64,000 bases of DNA from Brevibacillus_C sp046036945 (lineage in GTDB: Bacteria; Bacillota; Bacilli; Brevibacillales; Brevibacillaceae), in NCBI RefSeq assembly GCF_046036945.1, contig NZ_JBJQOQ010000002.1, positions 124,001 through 188,000 of the forward strand. Reading direction: 5' to 3'. Positions 24,479 to 31,297 of this stretch are shown here, piece by piece. Made by a program: the position numbers and the translations under genes. Position 1 is the stretch's first letter. Each line of letters starts with the position of its first letter. The notes beneath the pieces were generated by a model. It was not told the DNA's origin. It worked only from the letters and a program-made list of their open reading frames with translations, and ran no database searches.

Positions 24479-24527
24479 GGTACAATGAAACAATGAGGAA
24501 ATACGGGCAGGGAAACGAGGACAGGTC

Positions 24528-24947
24528 ATGCAAGAGGTTACCCTACATCTGACAATCAGGCAGAGCAGCGGCGGACAGACGACGGTCACGGATAACCGAT
24601 ACGAAGGAAAGGCGGTAGAAAAAGCGGCCGGTTGGTACTTCTCCTATCAGGAGGACCTGGAAGGGATCGGCGAGGTCGGCGCTGTCATCAGAGTCGCCGA
24701 AAGCGATGTGACCCTGCTTCGCCAGGGCTCTCTGCAAATGAAACAGGTGTTTAGCAAAAATCGCAGCACAGAATCGGCTTACGTCACCCCGCATGGCCGC
24801 TTTTGGCTGAAGACTCATACGAGAAAGCTGCGGATTGAGCGAACGGGTGACAGGCCGACTGGCATCTCGCTTGCTTATCAGCTTTGGCTGCAGGATGAAT
24901 ACCTCGGAGAATCTGTTTTGACATTAGGGATTGAATGGAAGGAGTAG
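24528..24947 (+). CDS. ywiB: YwiB family protein (DUF1934 beta-barrel)
   Basis: 139 residues, all-beta pattern, identified by position directly before argS and by family features (EVTLHLTIRQSSGGQ, VTLLRQGSLQMKQVFSKN, FWLKTHTRKLRIE, SLAYQLWLQDEYLGES). Function unknown; the family is lipocalin-like. ATG 24528 follows GAGGACAGG. It stops three bases before argS begins, so the two are an operon. Confidence 0.82.
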   Translation: MQEVTLHLTIRQSSGGQTTVTDNRYEGKAVEKAAGWYFSYQEDLEGIGEVGAVIRVAESDVTLLRQGSLQMKQVFSKNRSTESAYVTPHGRFWLKTHTRKLRIERTGDRPTGISLAYQLWLQDEYLGESVLTLGIEWKE

Positions 24948-24950
24948 TGG

Positions 24951-26627
24951 ATGAGCATGAGCGTGGTCGAACAAATGAAGCAAAGATTGAAGGCAGAGAT
25001 TGGTCGCGCAACGGTGCTGGCCGGCCTGGTTGCGGAGAGCGAGCTGCCGGAAGTGGTGTTGGAAATTCCCAAGGAGAAAGCCCACGGTGACTATGCCACC
25101 AACATTGCGATGCAGTTGACGAGAGTTGCCAAAAAACCGCCGCGGCAAATTGCCGAAGCGATCGTGGCCCAACTGGATAAATCGAAAGCCTCCATCGAGA
25201 AAGTAGAGATCGCCGGACCGGGCTTTATCAATTTTTATCTGAACAACAGCTATTTGACCGAGGTGATCGGACAAGTCCTCGCGGCAGGAGCCGACTATGG
25301 CCGGACAGACGCTGGACGAGGAGAGAAGATCAACGTCGAGTTTGTCAGCGCCAACCCTACAGGAAGCCTTCACCTGGGCCACGCCCGCGGAGCCGCCGTA
25401 GGAGACAGTCTGTGCAACGTGCTCGATATGGCCGGCTATCAGGTCACCCGCGAGTATTACATAAACGACGCCGGGAATCAGATCAACAATTTGGCCAAGT
25501 CGATCGAGGCTCGCTACTTCCAAGCGCTGGGACAAGATTTTCCGATGCCGGAGGACGGGTACCACGGCCAGGACATCGTAGAATTTGGCCAGGAATTGGC
25601 GAAAGAAGCAGGAGACAAATACGCAAACCTTCCGGAAGAAGAGCGGTTCGCCTTTTTCCGCAGTTACGGCCTAAGCCGGGAATTGGCCAAGCTGAAGCAC
25701 GACCTGGCTGATTTTGGCGTCCAATTCGACGTCTGGTTTTCCGAAACCTCTCTGTACGAGAAGGGGGCTGTCGAGAAAATCGTAGAGGTATTGCGGGACA
25801 AAGGCGTTGTCTACGATCAGGATGGAGCCGTCTGGTTCCGCTCTACGGACTACGGCGACGACAAAGACCGGGTCCTGGTGAAAAACGACGGTTCTTATAC
25901 GTACCTGACTCCCGACATCGCCTACCACCAAGACAAACTGTCGCGCGGCTACGACAAGCTGATCAACATTTGGGGCGCCGACCATCACGGCTACATTCCG
26001 CGGATGAAAGCGGCGATCCAGGCCTTGGGCGGCAAGCCGGATACGCTCGAGGTGATCATCAACCAGATGGTAAGCCTGTATCAGGGCGGCGAAAAGGTGA
26101 AGATGTCCAAGCGTACCGGAAAAGCGGTAACGATGCGGGATTTGATGGAAGAAGTCGGGACAGACGCGACACGTTATTTCTTTGCCATGCGCAGCCCTGA
26201 CTCCCACCTCGACTTTGATATGGATCTTGCCGTTTCCAAATCGAACGAAAATCCCGTGTTTTACGTGCAGTACGCCCACGCCCGTATCTGCAGCATCCTG
26301 CGGCAGGCGGAAGAGAACGGCATTTCGTTTGATTTGCAGCAGGCCGACTTCAACCAGATCCAAACCGAGAAGGAGATCGACTTGCTCAAGCAGGTAGGGG
26401 CATTCCCGCAGGAGGTGGCGGAAGCCGCCCGTTCACTTGCTCCTCACTGGGTGGTTCGCCACCTGCACCAATTGGCGACGCTGTTCCACAGCTTTTACAA
26501 TGCCGAACGCGTCTTGACCGACGATCCAGGCAAAACACAGGCAAGGCTTGCCCTTGTCCAGGCGGTGCAAACAGTCGTACAAAACGGGCTTCGCCTGATC
26601 GGGGTCTCGGCTCCGGAAAAAATGTAA
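24951..26627 (+). CDS. argS: arginyl-tRNA synthetase
   Basis: Charges tRNA-Arg. 558 residues, class I. The ArgRS N-terminal domain spans about residues 1-110. The HIGH-type motif is HLGHARG (from His141), with the ArgRS-specific YYINDAGNQINN and WGADHHGYIPR. KMSKRTGKAV (from Lys384) is the KMSKS-type loop, and a helical DALR anticodon-binding domain ends at PEKM. ATG 24951 with GGAAGGAG upstream, coupled to ywiB. No T-box leader is present in the short ywiB upstream region. Transcription ends in the bidirectional terminator at 26647. Confidence 0.96.
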   Translation: MSMSVVEQMKQRLKAEIGRATVLAGLVAESELPEVVLEIPKEKAHGDYATNIAMQLTRVAKKPPRQIAEAIVAQLDKSKASIEKVEIAGPGFINFYLNNSYLTEVIGQVLAAGADYGRTDAGRGEKINVEFVSANPTGSLHLGHARGAAVGDSLCNVLDMAGYQVTREYYINDAGNQINNLAKSIEARYFQALGQDFPMPEDGYHGQDIVEFGQELAKEAGDKYANLPEEERFAFFRSYGLSRELAKLKHDLADFGVQFDVWFSETSLYEKGAVEKIVEVLRDKGVVYDQDGAVWFRSTDYGDDKDRVLVKNDGSYTYLTPDIAYHQDKLSRGYDKLINIWGADHHGYIPRMKAAIQALGGKPDTLEVIINQMVSLYQGGEKVKMSKRTGKAVTMRDLMEEVGTDATRYFFAMRSPDSHLDFDMDLAVSKSNENPVFYVQYAHARICSILRQAEENGISFDLQQADFNQIQTEKEIDLLKQVGAFPQEVAEAARSLAPHWVVRHLHQLATLFHSFYNAERVLTDDPGKTQARLALVQAVQTVVQNGLRLIGVSAPEKM

Positions 26628-26646
26628 CGCAGACGAATTTAAAAGG

Positions 26647-26703
26647 AAAACGCGGGAAAAGATGAACTGCACCTGATGCCGTTCATCTTTTCCCGCGTTT
26701 TTT
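26647..26703 (+). terminator. long bidirectional terminator between argS and the 48-codon gene
   Basis: A perfect 21-pair stem (26647-26667 with 26681-26701), 13-base loop, T run on the + strand and AAAA before the stem giving a T run on the minus strand. Confidence 0.92.
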
Positions 26704-26721
26704 CCATAAGATGGATCCGTT

Positions 26722-26868
26722 TTACTCGGATTCCGCCTTTCTTGCCTTCGTCCCTTTTCCAGCGTATTTGTCAATCTTCCCCTCTTTTTTATGCAGCGTA
26801 TACCCGTGCATGCCGCTCCCGTTATACCCCATATCGTTTTTCGTGTTGCCGTATTTATCGCTTGTCAT
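26722..26868 (-). CDS. small basic hypothetical protein, 48 residues
   Basis: Short gene on the minus strand with a very strong ribosome site (AAGAAGGAGG complement, GGAGG at 26876-26880, seven bases from the ATG at 26868). It ends just before the bidirectional terminator. The protein is hydrophilic and rich in Lys, Gly and Tyr: MTSDKYGNTKNDMGYNGSGM, then HGYTLHKKEGKIDKYAGKGT, then KARKAESE. No membrane segment, Cys or known motif. Size and composition resemble small spore or nucleic-acid-binding proteins, but it matches no family I know (not an alpha/beta SASP). A weak forespore-like element lies about 60 bases upstream. The ribosome site, codon use and dedicated terminator make it a real gene. 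Confidence 0.72.
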   Translation of the reverse strand: MTSDKYGNTKNDMGYNGSGMHGYTLHKKEGKIDKYAGKGTKARKAESE

Positions 26869-26994
26869 GTCCAAACCTCCTTCTTATTCCTTGTTAGTTT
26901 CACGTCGCAGCCGTATTTCATGCATGACCCGAGCCTGTCAACAATGATAAGATAAGAAAAAAGAAAGTTTGAACTGCCGGAAAGTTGGCAGTTG

Positions 26995-27014
26995 TGTGAC
27001 GAATCTTCGGCACA
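26995..27014 (+). promoter_or_regulatory. 20-bp dyad in the leader of the sigma-54 activator gene
   Basis: TGTGACGAATCTTCGGCACA reads the same on both strands at 16 of 20 positions. It ends 24 bases before the GTG start of the activator. A second related dyad lies upstream of the kamA promoter (28464-28483). An additional perfect IR, AACTGCC (26972-26978) with GGCAGTT (26987-26993), lies just upstream. Confidence 0.6.
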
Positions 27015-27038
27015 AGGCGGACGGGAAGGAGGAAAACC

Positions 27039-28496
27039 GTGACCAACTGGCCCATTTCTGACACAAAAGAGATGCTGCAGGCTATTCTAGGGACAATTGA
27101 CGAAGGGATTCACGTGGTGGATGCGAACGGCATCACCATTTTCTACAACCACGTGGCTGCCAAACTGGACGGATTAACCCCCGAGGAGGTCCTGGGCAAG
27201 CCCGTGCTGGAGGTCTTCCCCTCGCTGGACAGGGAATCGAGCACACTGCTGCGGGTCATCAAAGACGGCGAGCCGATTTACAACCAGCCGCAAACGTATA
27301 CCAATTGGCGCGGCATGCGGGTCGAAACGGTTAATACGACGCTCCCGGTGCGAGTCGGGCAGCGGCTGGTTGGGGCGGTCGAGGTAGCAAAAGACATCCG
27401 GAAACTGCGTGAGCTGTCGGAGAAGCTGATTGACCTGCAGGCCCAGGTGAGAAAGCCGAAACGAGCCCGGCGTTTTTCCTCCGATGGCACTGTGTACCGG
27501 TTTGATGATATTTTGACGAAATCCTCCGAGTTGATCCTCATCAAAGAACGGGCGCGGCGTGCGGCCCGGACGAATTCGCCGATCTTGATCTCCGGGGAGA
27601 CCGGCACGGGGAAGGAGCTGTTGGTGCAATCCATTCACCAGGCGTCATCCCGCAGCGGCAGTCCGTTCATTGCCCAAAACTGTGCGGCAATGCCGTCCTC
27701 GCTCCTGGAGGGCATCTTGTTCGGGACGACGAAGGGGAGCTTTACCGGAGCCGATGACCGGCCGGGCTTGTTTGAACTGGCGAATGGGGGAACGCTGTTT
27801 CTGGACGAATTGAACAGCATGCCGCTCGATCTGCAGGCAAAACTGCTCCGCGTTCTGCAGGATGGCATCATCCGCCGGATCGGCCATACACAGTCGATGG
27901 AAGTGGACGTGCGGATCATCGCGGCGACCAACGAAAATCCCCAGGAAGCAGTCAATCTGGGACTGCTGCGCGCCGATTTGTACTACCGGATCAACGTCGT
28001 CTCTTTTGAGCTTCCTCCGCTGCGCCGTCGAAAGGAAGACCTTGAGCTGTTAACCAGCCATTTTATCGATAAATACAATCGTTCCTTTCAGTTGAACGTC
28101 ACCGGTATCGACAGCGACGTCAGGCAACTGTTTTACCACTACGATTGGCCTGGAAACGTCCGTGAACTGGAGCACGTCATCGAGGCAGCGATGAATCTGG
28201 TCGAAGGGGTGGTCATCAAGCCGGAGAACCTGCCGCAGTACGTCGTCGACAGGGCGGTCCAGCGGGAGGATTCAGGCATGGCAGTGCCATCTCTCCCGCC
28301 GCTTCAGGATAAGGCCGGAAGCCTTCGGGAGGTCCTTCAGGCCACGGAAGAAGCCATGATCAACCAGGCTTTGCAGGCTACCCAGGGGAACATTTTGCAG
28401 GCGGCAAAACGGCTCGGGATCCCACGGCAGACCCTTCAATACAAGCTGAACCAAAGACAAGAGGGTGCCAAAAATTCGGCACCTGCAGCGGATTGA
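27039..28496 (+). CDS. sigma-54-dependent transcription activator with PAS domain (RocR-like)
   Basis: 485 residues. N-terminal PAS sensor (about 8-115: ILGTIDEGIHVVDANGITIFYN). AAA+ domain with Walker A GETGTGKE (186-193) and Walker B GGTLFLDELNSMP. The sigma-54 contact loop reads GSFTGA (233-238) rather than the usual GAFTGA. R-finger region and PGNVRELEHVIE follow, then a C-terminal Fis-type HTH (NILQAAKRLGIPRQTLQYKL). GTG 27039 with GGAAGGAGG upstream. It lies directly before kamA, which has a -24/-12 promoter, so it should be kamA's activator. The PAS domain suggests a small-molecule signal, perhaps lysine or a product; this is inference. Dyads at 26995 and 28464 are candidate binding sites. 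Confidence 0.92.
   Translation: MTNWPISDTKEMLQAILGTIDEGIHVVDANGITIFYNHVAAKLDGLTPEEVLGKPVLEVFPSLDRESSTLLRVIKDGEPIYNQPQTYTNWRGMRVETVNTTLPVRVGQRLVGAVEVAKDIRKLRELSEKLIDLQAQVRKPKRARRFSSDGTVYRFDDILTKSSELILIKERARRAARTNSPILISGETGTGKELLVQSIHQASSRSGSPFIAQNCAAMPSSLLEGILFGTTKGSFTGADDRPGLFELANGGTLFLDELNSMPLDLQAKLLRVLQDGIIRRIGHTQSMEVDVRIIAATNENPQEAVNLGLLRADLYYRINVVSFELPPLRRRKEDLELLTSHFIDKYNRSFQLNVTGIDSDVRQLFYHYDWPGNVRELEHVIEAAMNLVEGVVIKPENLPQYVVDRAVQREDSGMAVPSLPPLQDKAGSLREVLQATEEAMINQALQATQGNILQAAKRLGIPRQTLQYKLNQRQEGAKNSAPAAD
28464..28483 (+). promoter_or_regulatory. 20-bp dyad, candidate upstream activator site for kamA
   Basis: GGTGCCAAAAATTCGGCACC lies inside the last codons of the activator gene, centred about 80 bases upstream of the -24 element. 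It agrees with the dyad at 26995-27014 at 13 of 20 positions, with shared arms GTG-x-C and TTCGGCAC. Confidence 0.6.
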
Positions 28497-28544
28497 AGAC
28501 GTCCAAAAAGCAAATATATAGCCGTTTTTTTCGCCGTTTTACTT

Positions 28545-28560
28545 TGGCATGAAGTTTGCA
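28545..28560 (+). promoter_or_regulatory. sigma-54 (-24/-12) promoter of kamA
   Basis: TGGCATGAAGTTTGCA: GG at 28546-28547 and GC at 28558-28559 with exactly ten bases between, an almost perfect match to TGGCAC-N5-TTGCA. The kamA start is 62 bases downstream. Confidence 0.9.
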
Positions 28561-28621
28561 ACTCCTTTTTTCGAAATCGTTTTCCTATTCGTACGAGAAC
28601 GGAAAAAGGAGTGGATTGTGG

Positions 28622-29965
28622 ATGGCAACAGTCATGCGTGATTGGCGCTCGGTTGAATTGTGGAAAGATGTAACGGAGGAACAGTGGAACGATTGGATGT
28701 GGCAATTAACCCATACGGTCAAAACTGTAGAAGACTTGAAGCAGGTAATCAACCTGACTCCTGACGAAGAAAAAGGCGTGGGTATCTCCAACCAGACGAT
28801 ACCCCTTAATATCACCCCCTATTACGCTCTGCTGATGGATCCGGATGATCCCAACGACCCGGTGAGAATGCAGTCGGTTCCGCTGTCCCAGGAGATGATC
28901 CGGACCAGATACGATATGGAAGACCCGCTCCACGAGGATGATGACTCGCCGGTTCCCGGCTTGACTCACCGCTATCCTGACCGCGTGTTGTTTTTGGTGA
29001 CCAACCAGTGCTCGATGTACTGCCGGTACTGCACGCGCCGCCGGTTTTCCGGTCAGATCGGGATGGGCGTGCCCAAGAAGCAGTTGGATGCCTGCATCGA
29101 ATACATTCGCAATACTCCGGAAGTGCGGGACGTGCTGCTCTCAGGGGGAGACGGGCTGCTCATTAACGACCGCATTCTGGAGTACATCCTCAGCAACCTG
29201 CGGGCAATCCCGCACGTGGAGATTATCCGCATCGGCACGAGGGCTCCCGTCGTATTCCCGCAGCGGATTACGGAAAACCTCTGCAACATCCTGAAAAAAT
29301 ACCACCCGGTTTGGTTGAACACTCACTTCAACCATCCGCGCGAGATAACGGAAGAAGCAGCCAAAGCCTGTGAGATGCTGGCCAACGCCGGGGTGCCGCT
29401 GGGCAATCAATCGGTCATTCTGGCCGGAATCAACGACTGTCCGCACACCATGAAAAAACTGATGCACGAACTGGTGAAGATCCGGGTTCGCCCGTACTAC
29501 ATTTACCAGTGCGACCTGTCGGAAGGAATCGGTCACTTCCGTGCGCCTGTCAGCAAGGGGATCGAGATTATGGAGCACCTTCGCGGGCACACTTCCGGTT
29601 ACGCCGTTCCGACGTTCGTCGTAGACGCACCGCATGGCGGCGGGAAAATCCCGGTTGCACCCAACTACATCATTTCCCAGTCGTCAGACAAAGTCGTTTT
29701 GCGCAACTTTGAAGGGGTAATCACCTCTTATCCGGAACCGAAAAACTACCACGCCCACGATGAAGAAAATTGCGAGTACTGTCAGGCTGCAAAAGGAAAA
29801 GCAGTCGGCATCGCCGCCCTGATGAAGGATGAGGCGAACAATCTGGAGCCAGCCGGACTTGCTCGCAATGAACGGATCAAAGCGACCAAAGTGAAGTCCC
29901 TGGCAGATGTACGCCGGGAACAGGCGGAAAAGAAACAGGAGCCAAAAGAAACTGCGGCCAAGTGA
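28622..29965 (+). CDS. kamA: L-lysine 2,3-aminomutase
   Basis: Radical SAM, PLP-dependent enzyme that moves the alpha-amino group of L-lysine to C3, giving L-beta-lysine. 447 residues. The cluster motif is CSMYCRYC (Cys130, Cys134, Cys137) and the PLP lysine is Lys342 in PHGGGKIPVAPNYI. The glycine-rich LLSGGDGLL and the C-terminal zinc-type segment CEYC are also seen. The ATG at 28622 is chosen (GGAG eight bases upstream); the open frame runs upstream through the sigma-54 promoter and cannot be coding there. It is transcribed alone from the -24/-12 promoter. Genes for later lysine fermentation steps or for beta-lysine acetyltransferase (ablB) are not in the window, so the fate of beta-lysine is open. 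Confidence 0.93.
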   Translation: MATVMRDWRSVELWKDVTEEQWNDWMWQLTHTVKTVEDLKQVINLTPDEEKGVGISNQTIPLNITPYYALLMDPDDPNDPVRMQSVPLSQEMIRTRYDMEDPLHEDDDSPVPGLTHRYPDRVLFLVTNQCSMYCRYCTRRRFSGQIGMGVPKKQLDACIEYIRNTPEVRDVLLSGGDGLLINDRILEYILSNLRAIPHVEIIRIGTRAPVVFPQRITENLCNILKKYHPVWLNTHFNHPREITEEAAKACEMLANAGVPLGNQSVILAGINDCPHTMKKLMHELVKIRVRPYYIYQCDLSEGIGHFRAPVSKGIEIMEHLRGHTSGYAVPTFVVDAPHGGGKIPVAPNYIISQSSDKVVLRNFEGVITSYPEPKNYHAHDEENCEYCQAAKGKAVGIAALMKDEANNLEPAGLARNERIKATKVKSLADVRREQAEKKQEPKETAAK

Positions 29966-29984
29966 TCGTTTGCCTGTGCGAAAG

Positions 29985-30024
29985 CAGCATGTCTTGAAAT
30001 CAAGGCGTGCTGTTTGTTTATTTT
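29985..30024 (+). terminator. terminator of kamA
   Basis: A 12-pair stem, 29985-29996 with 30001-30012 (G-U/T-G pairs included), loop AAAT, followed by TTTGTTTATTTT. Confidence 0.88.
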
Positions 30025-30125
30025 CTGAAACGGTTCAGCACCTTCTTTCGTCAAAAAAGTAACTCCGGAGGTATAGAGAAAAATTGAAAATATGGATTGA
30101 AATTGAAGAAAGGCAAGGTGCAGAG

Positions 30126-31082
30126 ATGAAAAAACAAATCCTTTCCGTCATCACGACGGCAGCGTTAATATCCAGTTTATCCGTCAGTTCAGCATTCGCC
30201 TTTACCGATCTGACCCCCGAACAGCAAGGGCCGATCACGTCTTTAGCGGAACGGGGCATCGTCAACGGTGTAGGCGCCGGGCATTTTGTGCCGCAGGAGA
30301 AGATCACCTACGCAGAGAGCATCCAATTGCTCGTCAAGGCGTTCGATTTGAATCTCGCTGCCGTCAGCTTTATAAAAGCTCCCGCAGCATCCGATTTCTT
30401 TACGAAGGTACCCAATGACGCGTGGTATGCAGAGGCGTTTATCAGTGCCAAGGTAAACGGGCTTGAGATTCCCGAGGACATCGACCCGAACAGCACCATC
30501 ACCCGCGAGCAATTTGCCGATCTGCTGATTCAAGCATTGGAGTTGAAGGGTGATGTCCCAATTGTACATGTGATGATGTTGGTCGTATTTGCAGACGGTG
30601 ATGAGATCGATCCGAGCTACAGCGGCAGGATACAGCGGCTGGTTCTGTATAAGATCATGACGCCAGGCGAGGACAACAAATTTTACCCGAAGCGCGAGCT
30701 GACCCGAGGAGAGGCCAGCCTCTGGGTGTACAATGCGCTCCAACTGAAGGAGTCTTTGACGGAAAAACCGTCTCCCTCGGGAGAGGTAAGCTTAACTGTC
30801 GAGAAAGTGACTGAGGAGGTAAACAAGGTTGTGCTGTCGCGCGGCCAGAAGCCGACGACCGGCTACAGCATCAAGGTTGACGCGATTCGCTTTACCGAGG
30901 ACGGACAGGCGATCATCAGCTACTCCCTCGGCGACCCGGCCCCCGGCAGCATGAATGGGGAGATGATCACCGAACCCAAAGCGGAAGCTTACATCCCCGC
31001 CAATTATCAGCCGGTGCTCGACCCCTCGGCAAGCGTGTCGGCGACGCCCCAGGTTAGTACAACGGATCCATCCGTAAAATAG
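30126..31082 (+). CDS. S-layer-homology protein with C-terminal PrcB-type domain
   Basis: 318 residues, secreted. Signal peptide: MKKQILSVITTAALISSLSV, cut after AFA. Three SLH domains follow: FTDLTPEQQGPITSLAERGI to about residue 70; DAWYAEAFISAKVNGLEIPE to about 135; and YSGRIQRLVLYKIMTPGEDN to about 200. SLH domains bind the secondary wall polymer. Residues 210-290 (VTEEVNKVVLSRGQKPTTGY, then SIKVDAIRF and YSLGDPAPG) fit the PrcB_C domain, known as a partner of trypsin-like dentilisin-type proteases and also found alone. The ATG at 30126 with AAGGTG upstream gives the proper signal peptide. It lies between two terminators and so is monocistronic. Role probably wall-bound; partner unknown. 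Confidence 0.8.
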   Translation: MKKQILSVITTAALISSLSVSSAFAFTDLTPEQQGPITSLAERGIVNGVGAGHFVPQEKITYAESIQLLVKAFDLNLAAVSFIKAPAASDFFTKVPNDAWYAEAFISAKVNGLEIPEDIDPNSTITREQFADLLIQALELKGDVPIVHVMMLVVFADGDEIDPSYSGRIQRLVLYKIMTPGEDNKFYPKRELTRGEASLWVYNALQLKESLTEKPSPSGEVSLTVEKVTEEVNKVVLSRGQKPTTGYSIKVDAIRFTEDGQAIISYSLGDPAPGSMNGEMITEPKAEAYIPANYQPVLDPSASVSATPQVSTTDPSVK

Positions 31083-31106
31083 AAATAACAGGCGCTTCCG
31101 CCGCTC

Positions 31107-31127
31107 GGGCCTTTTTGGCCCTTTTTT
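31107..31127 (+). terminator. terminator of the SLH-PrcB gene
   Basis: GGGCC (31107-31111) pairs with GGCCC (31117-31121), loop TTTTT, followed by TTTTTT. Confidence 0.85.
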
Positions 31128-31150
31128 CATTATGGCCTCCCGTACTGATC

Positions 31151-31235
31151 TTGTGATATATTCAAATTAAATTAGAAACTGAGTGAACGCTCAGTAGGTA
31201 AAACGCGGATCACCCGCAATGAATACTCGTTCATT
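31151..31235 (+). promoter_or_regulatory. fadF promoter with two palindromic operators
   Basis: A weak promoter TTGTGA (31151-31156), 16 bases, TAGAAA (31173-31178). Operator 1, ACTGAGTGAACGCTCAGT (31178-31195), is 14/18 symmetric and overlaps the presumed -10/start. Operator 2, AATGAATACTCGTTCATT (31218-31235), is 12/18 symmetric and closely resembles the B. subtilis FadR box (TGAATGAnTAnTCATTCA). Operator 1 shares the half-site AACGCTCAGT with the tetR operator at 39032. Confidence 0.7.
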
Positions 31236-31297
31236 TTTTTAAATAGTTCTGATAATATAAAAAATACGGAGGATAAAGAGAACAGGAGTTGAGAGAA

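Noticed and set aside
24441..24527. T-box leader for the ywiB-argS unit
   Set aside because: The gap holds the speB terminator and a short promoter-like region only; no T-box sequence or specifier stem is present.
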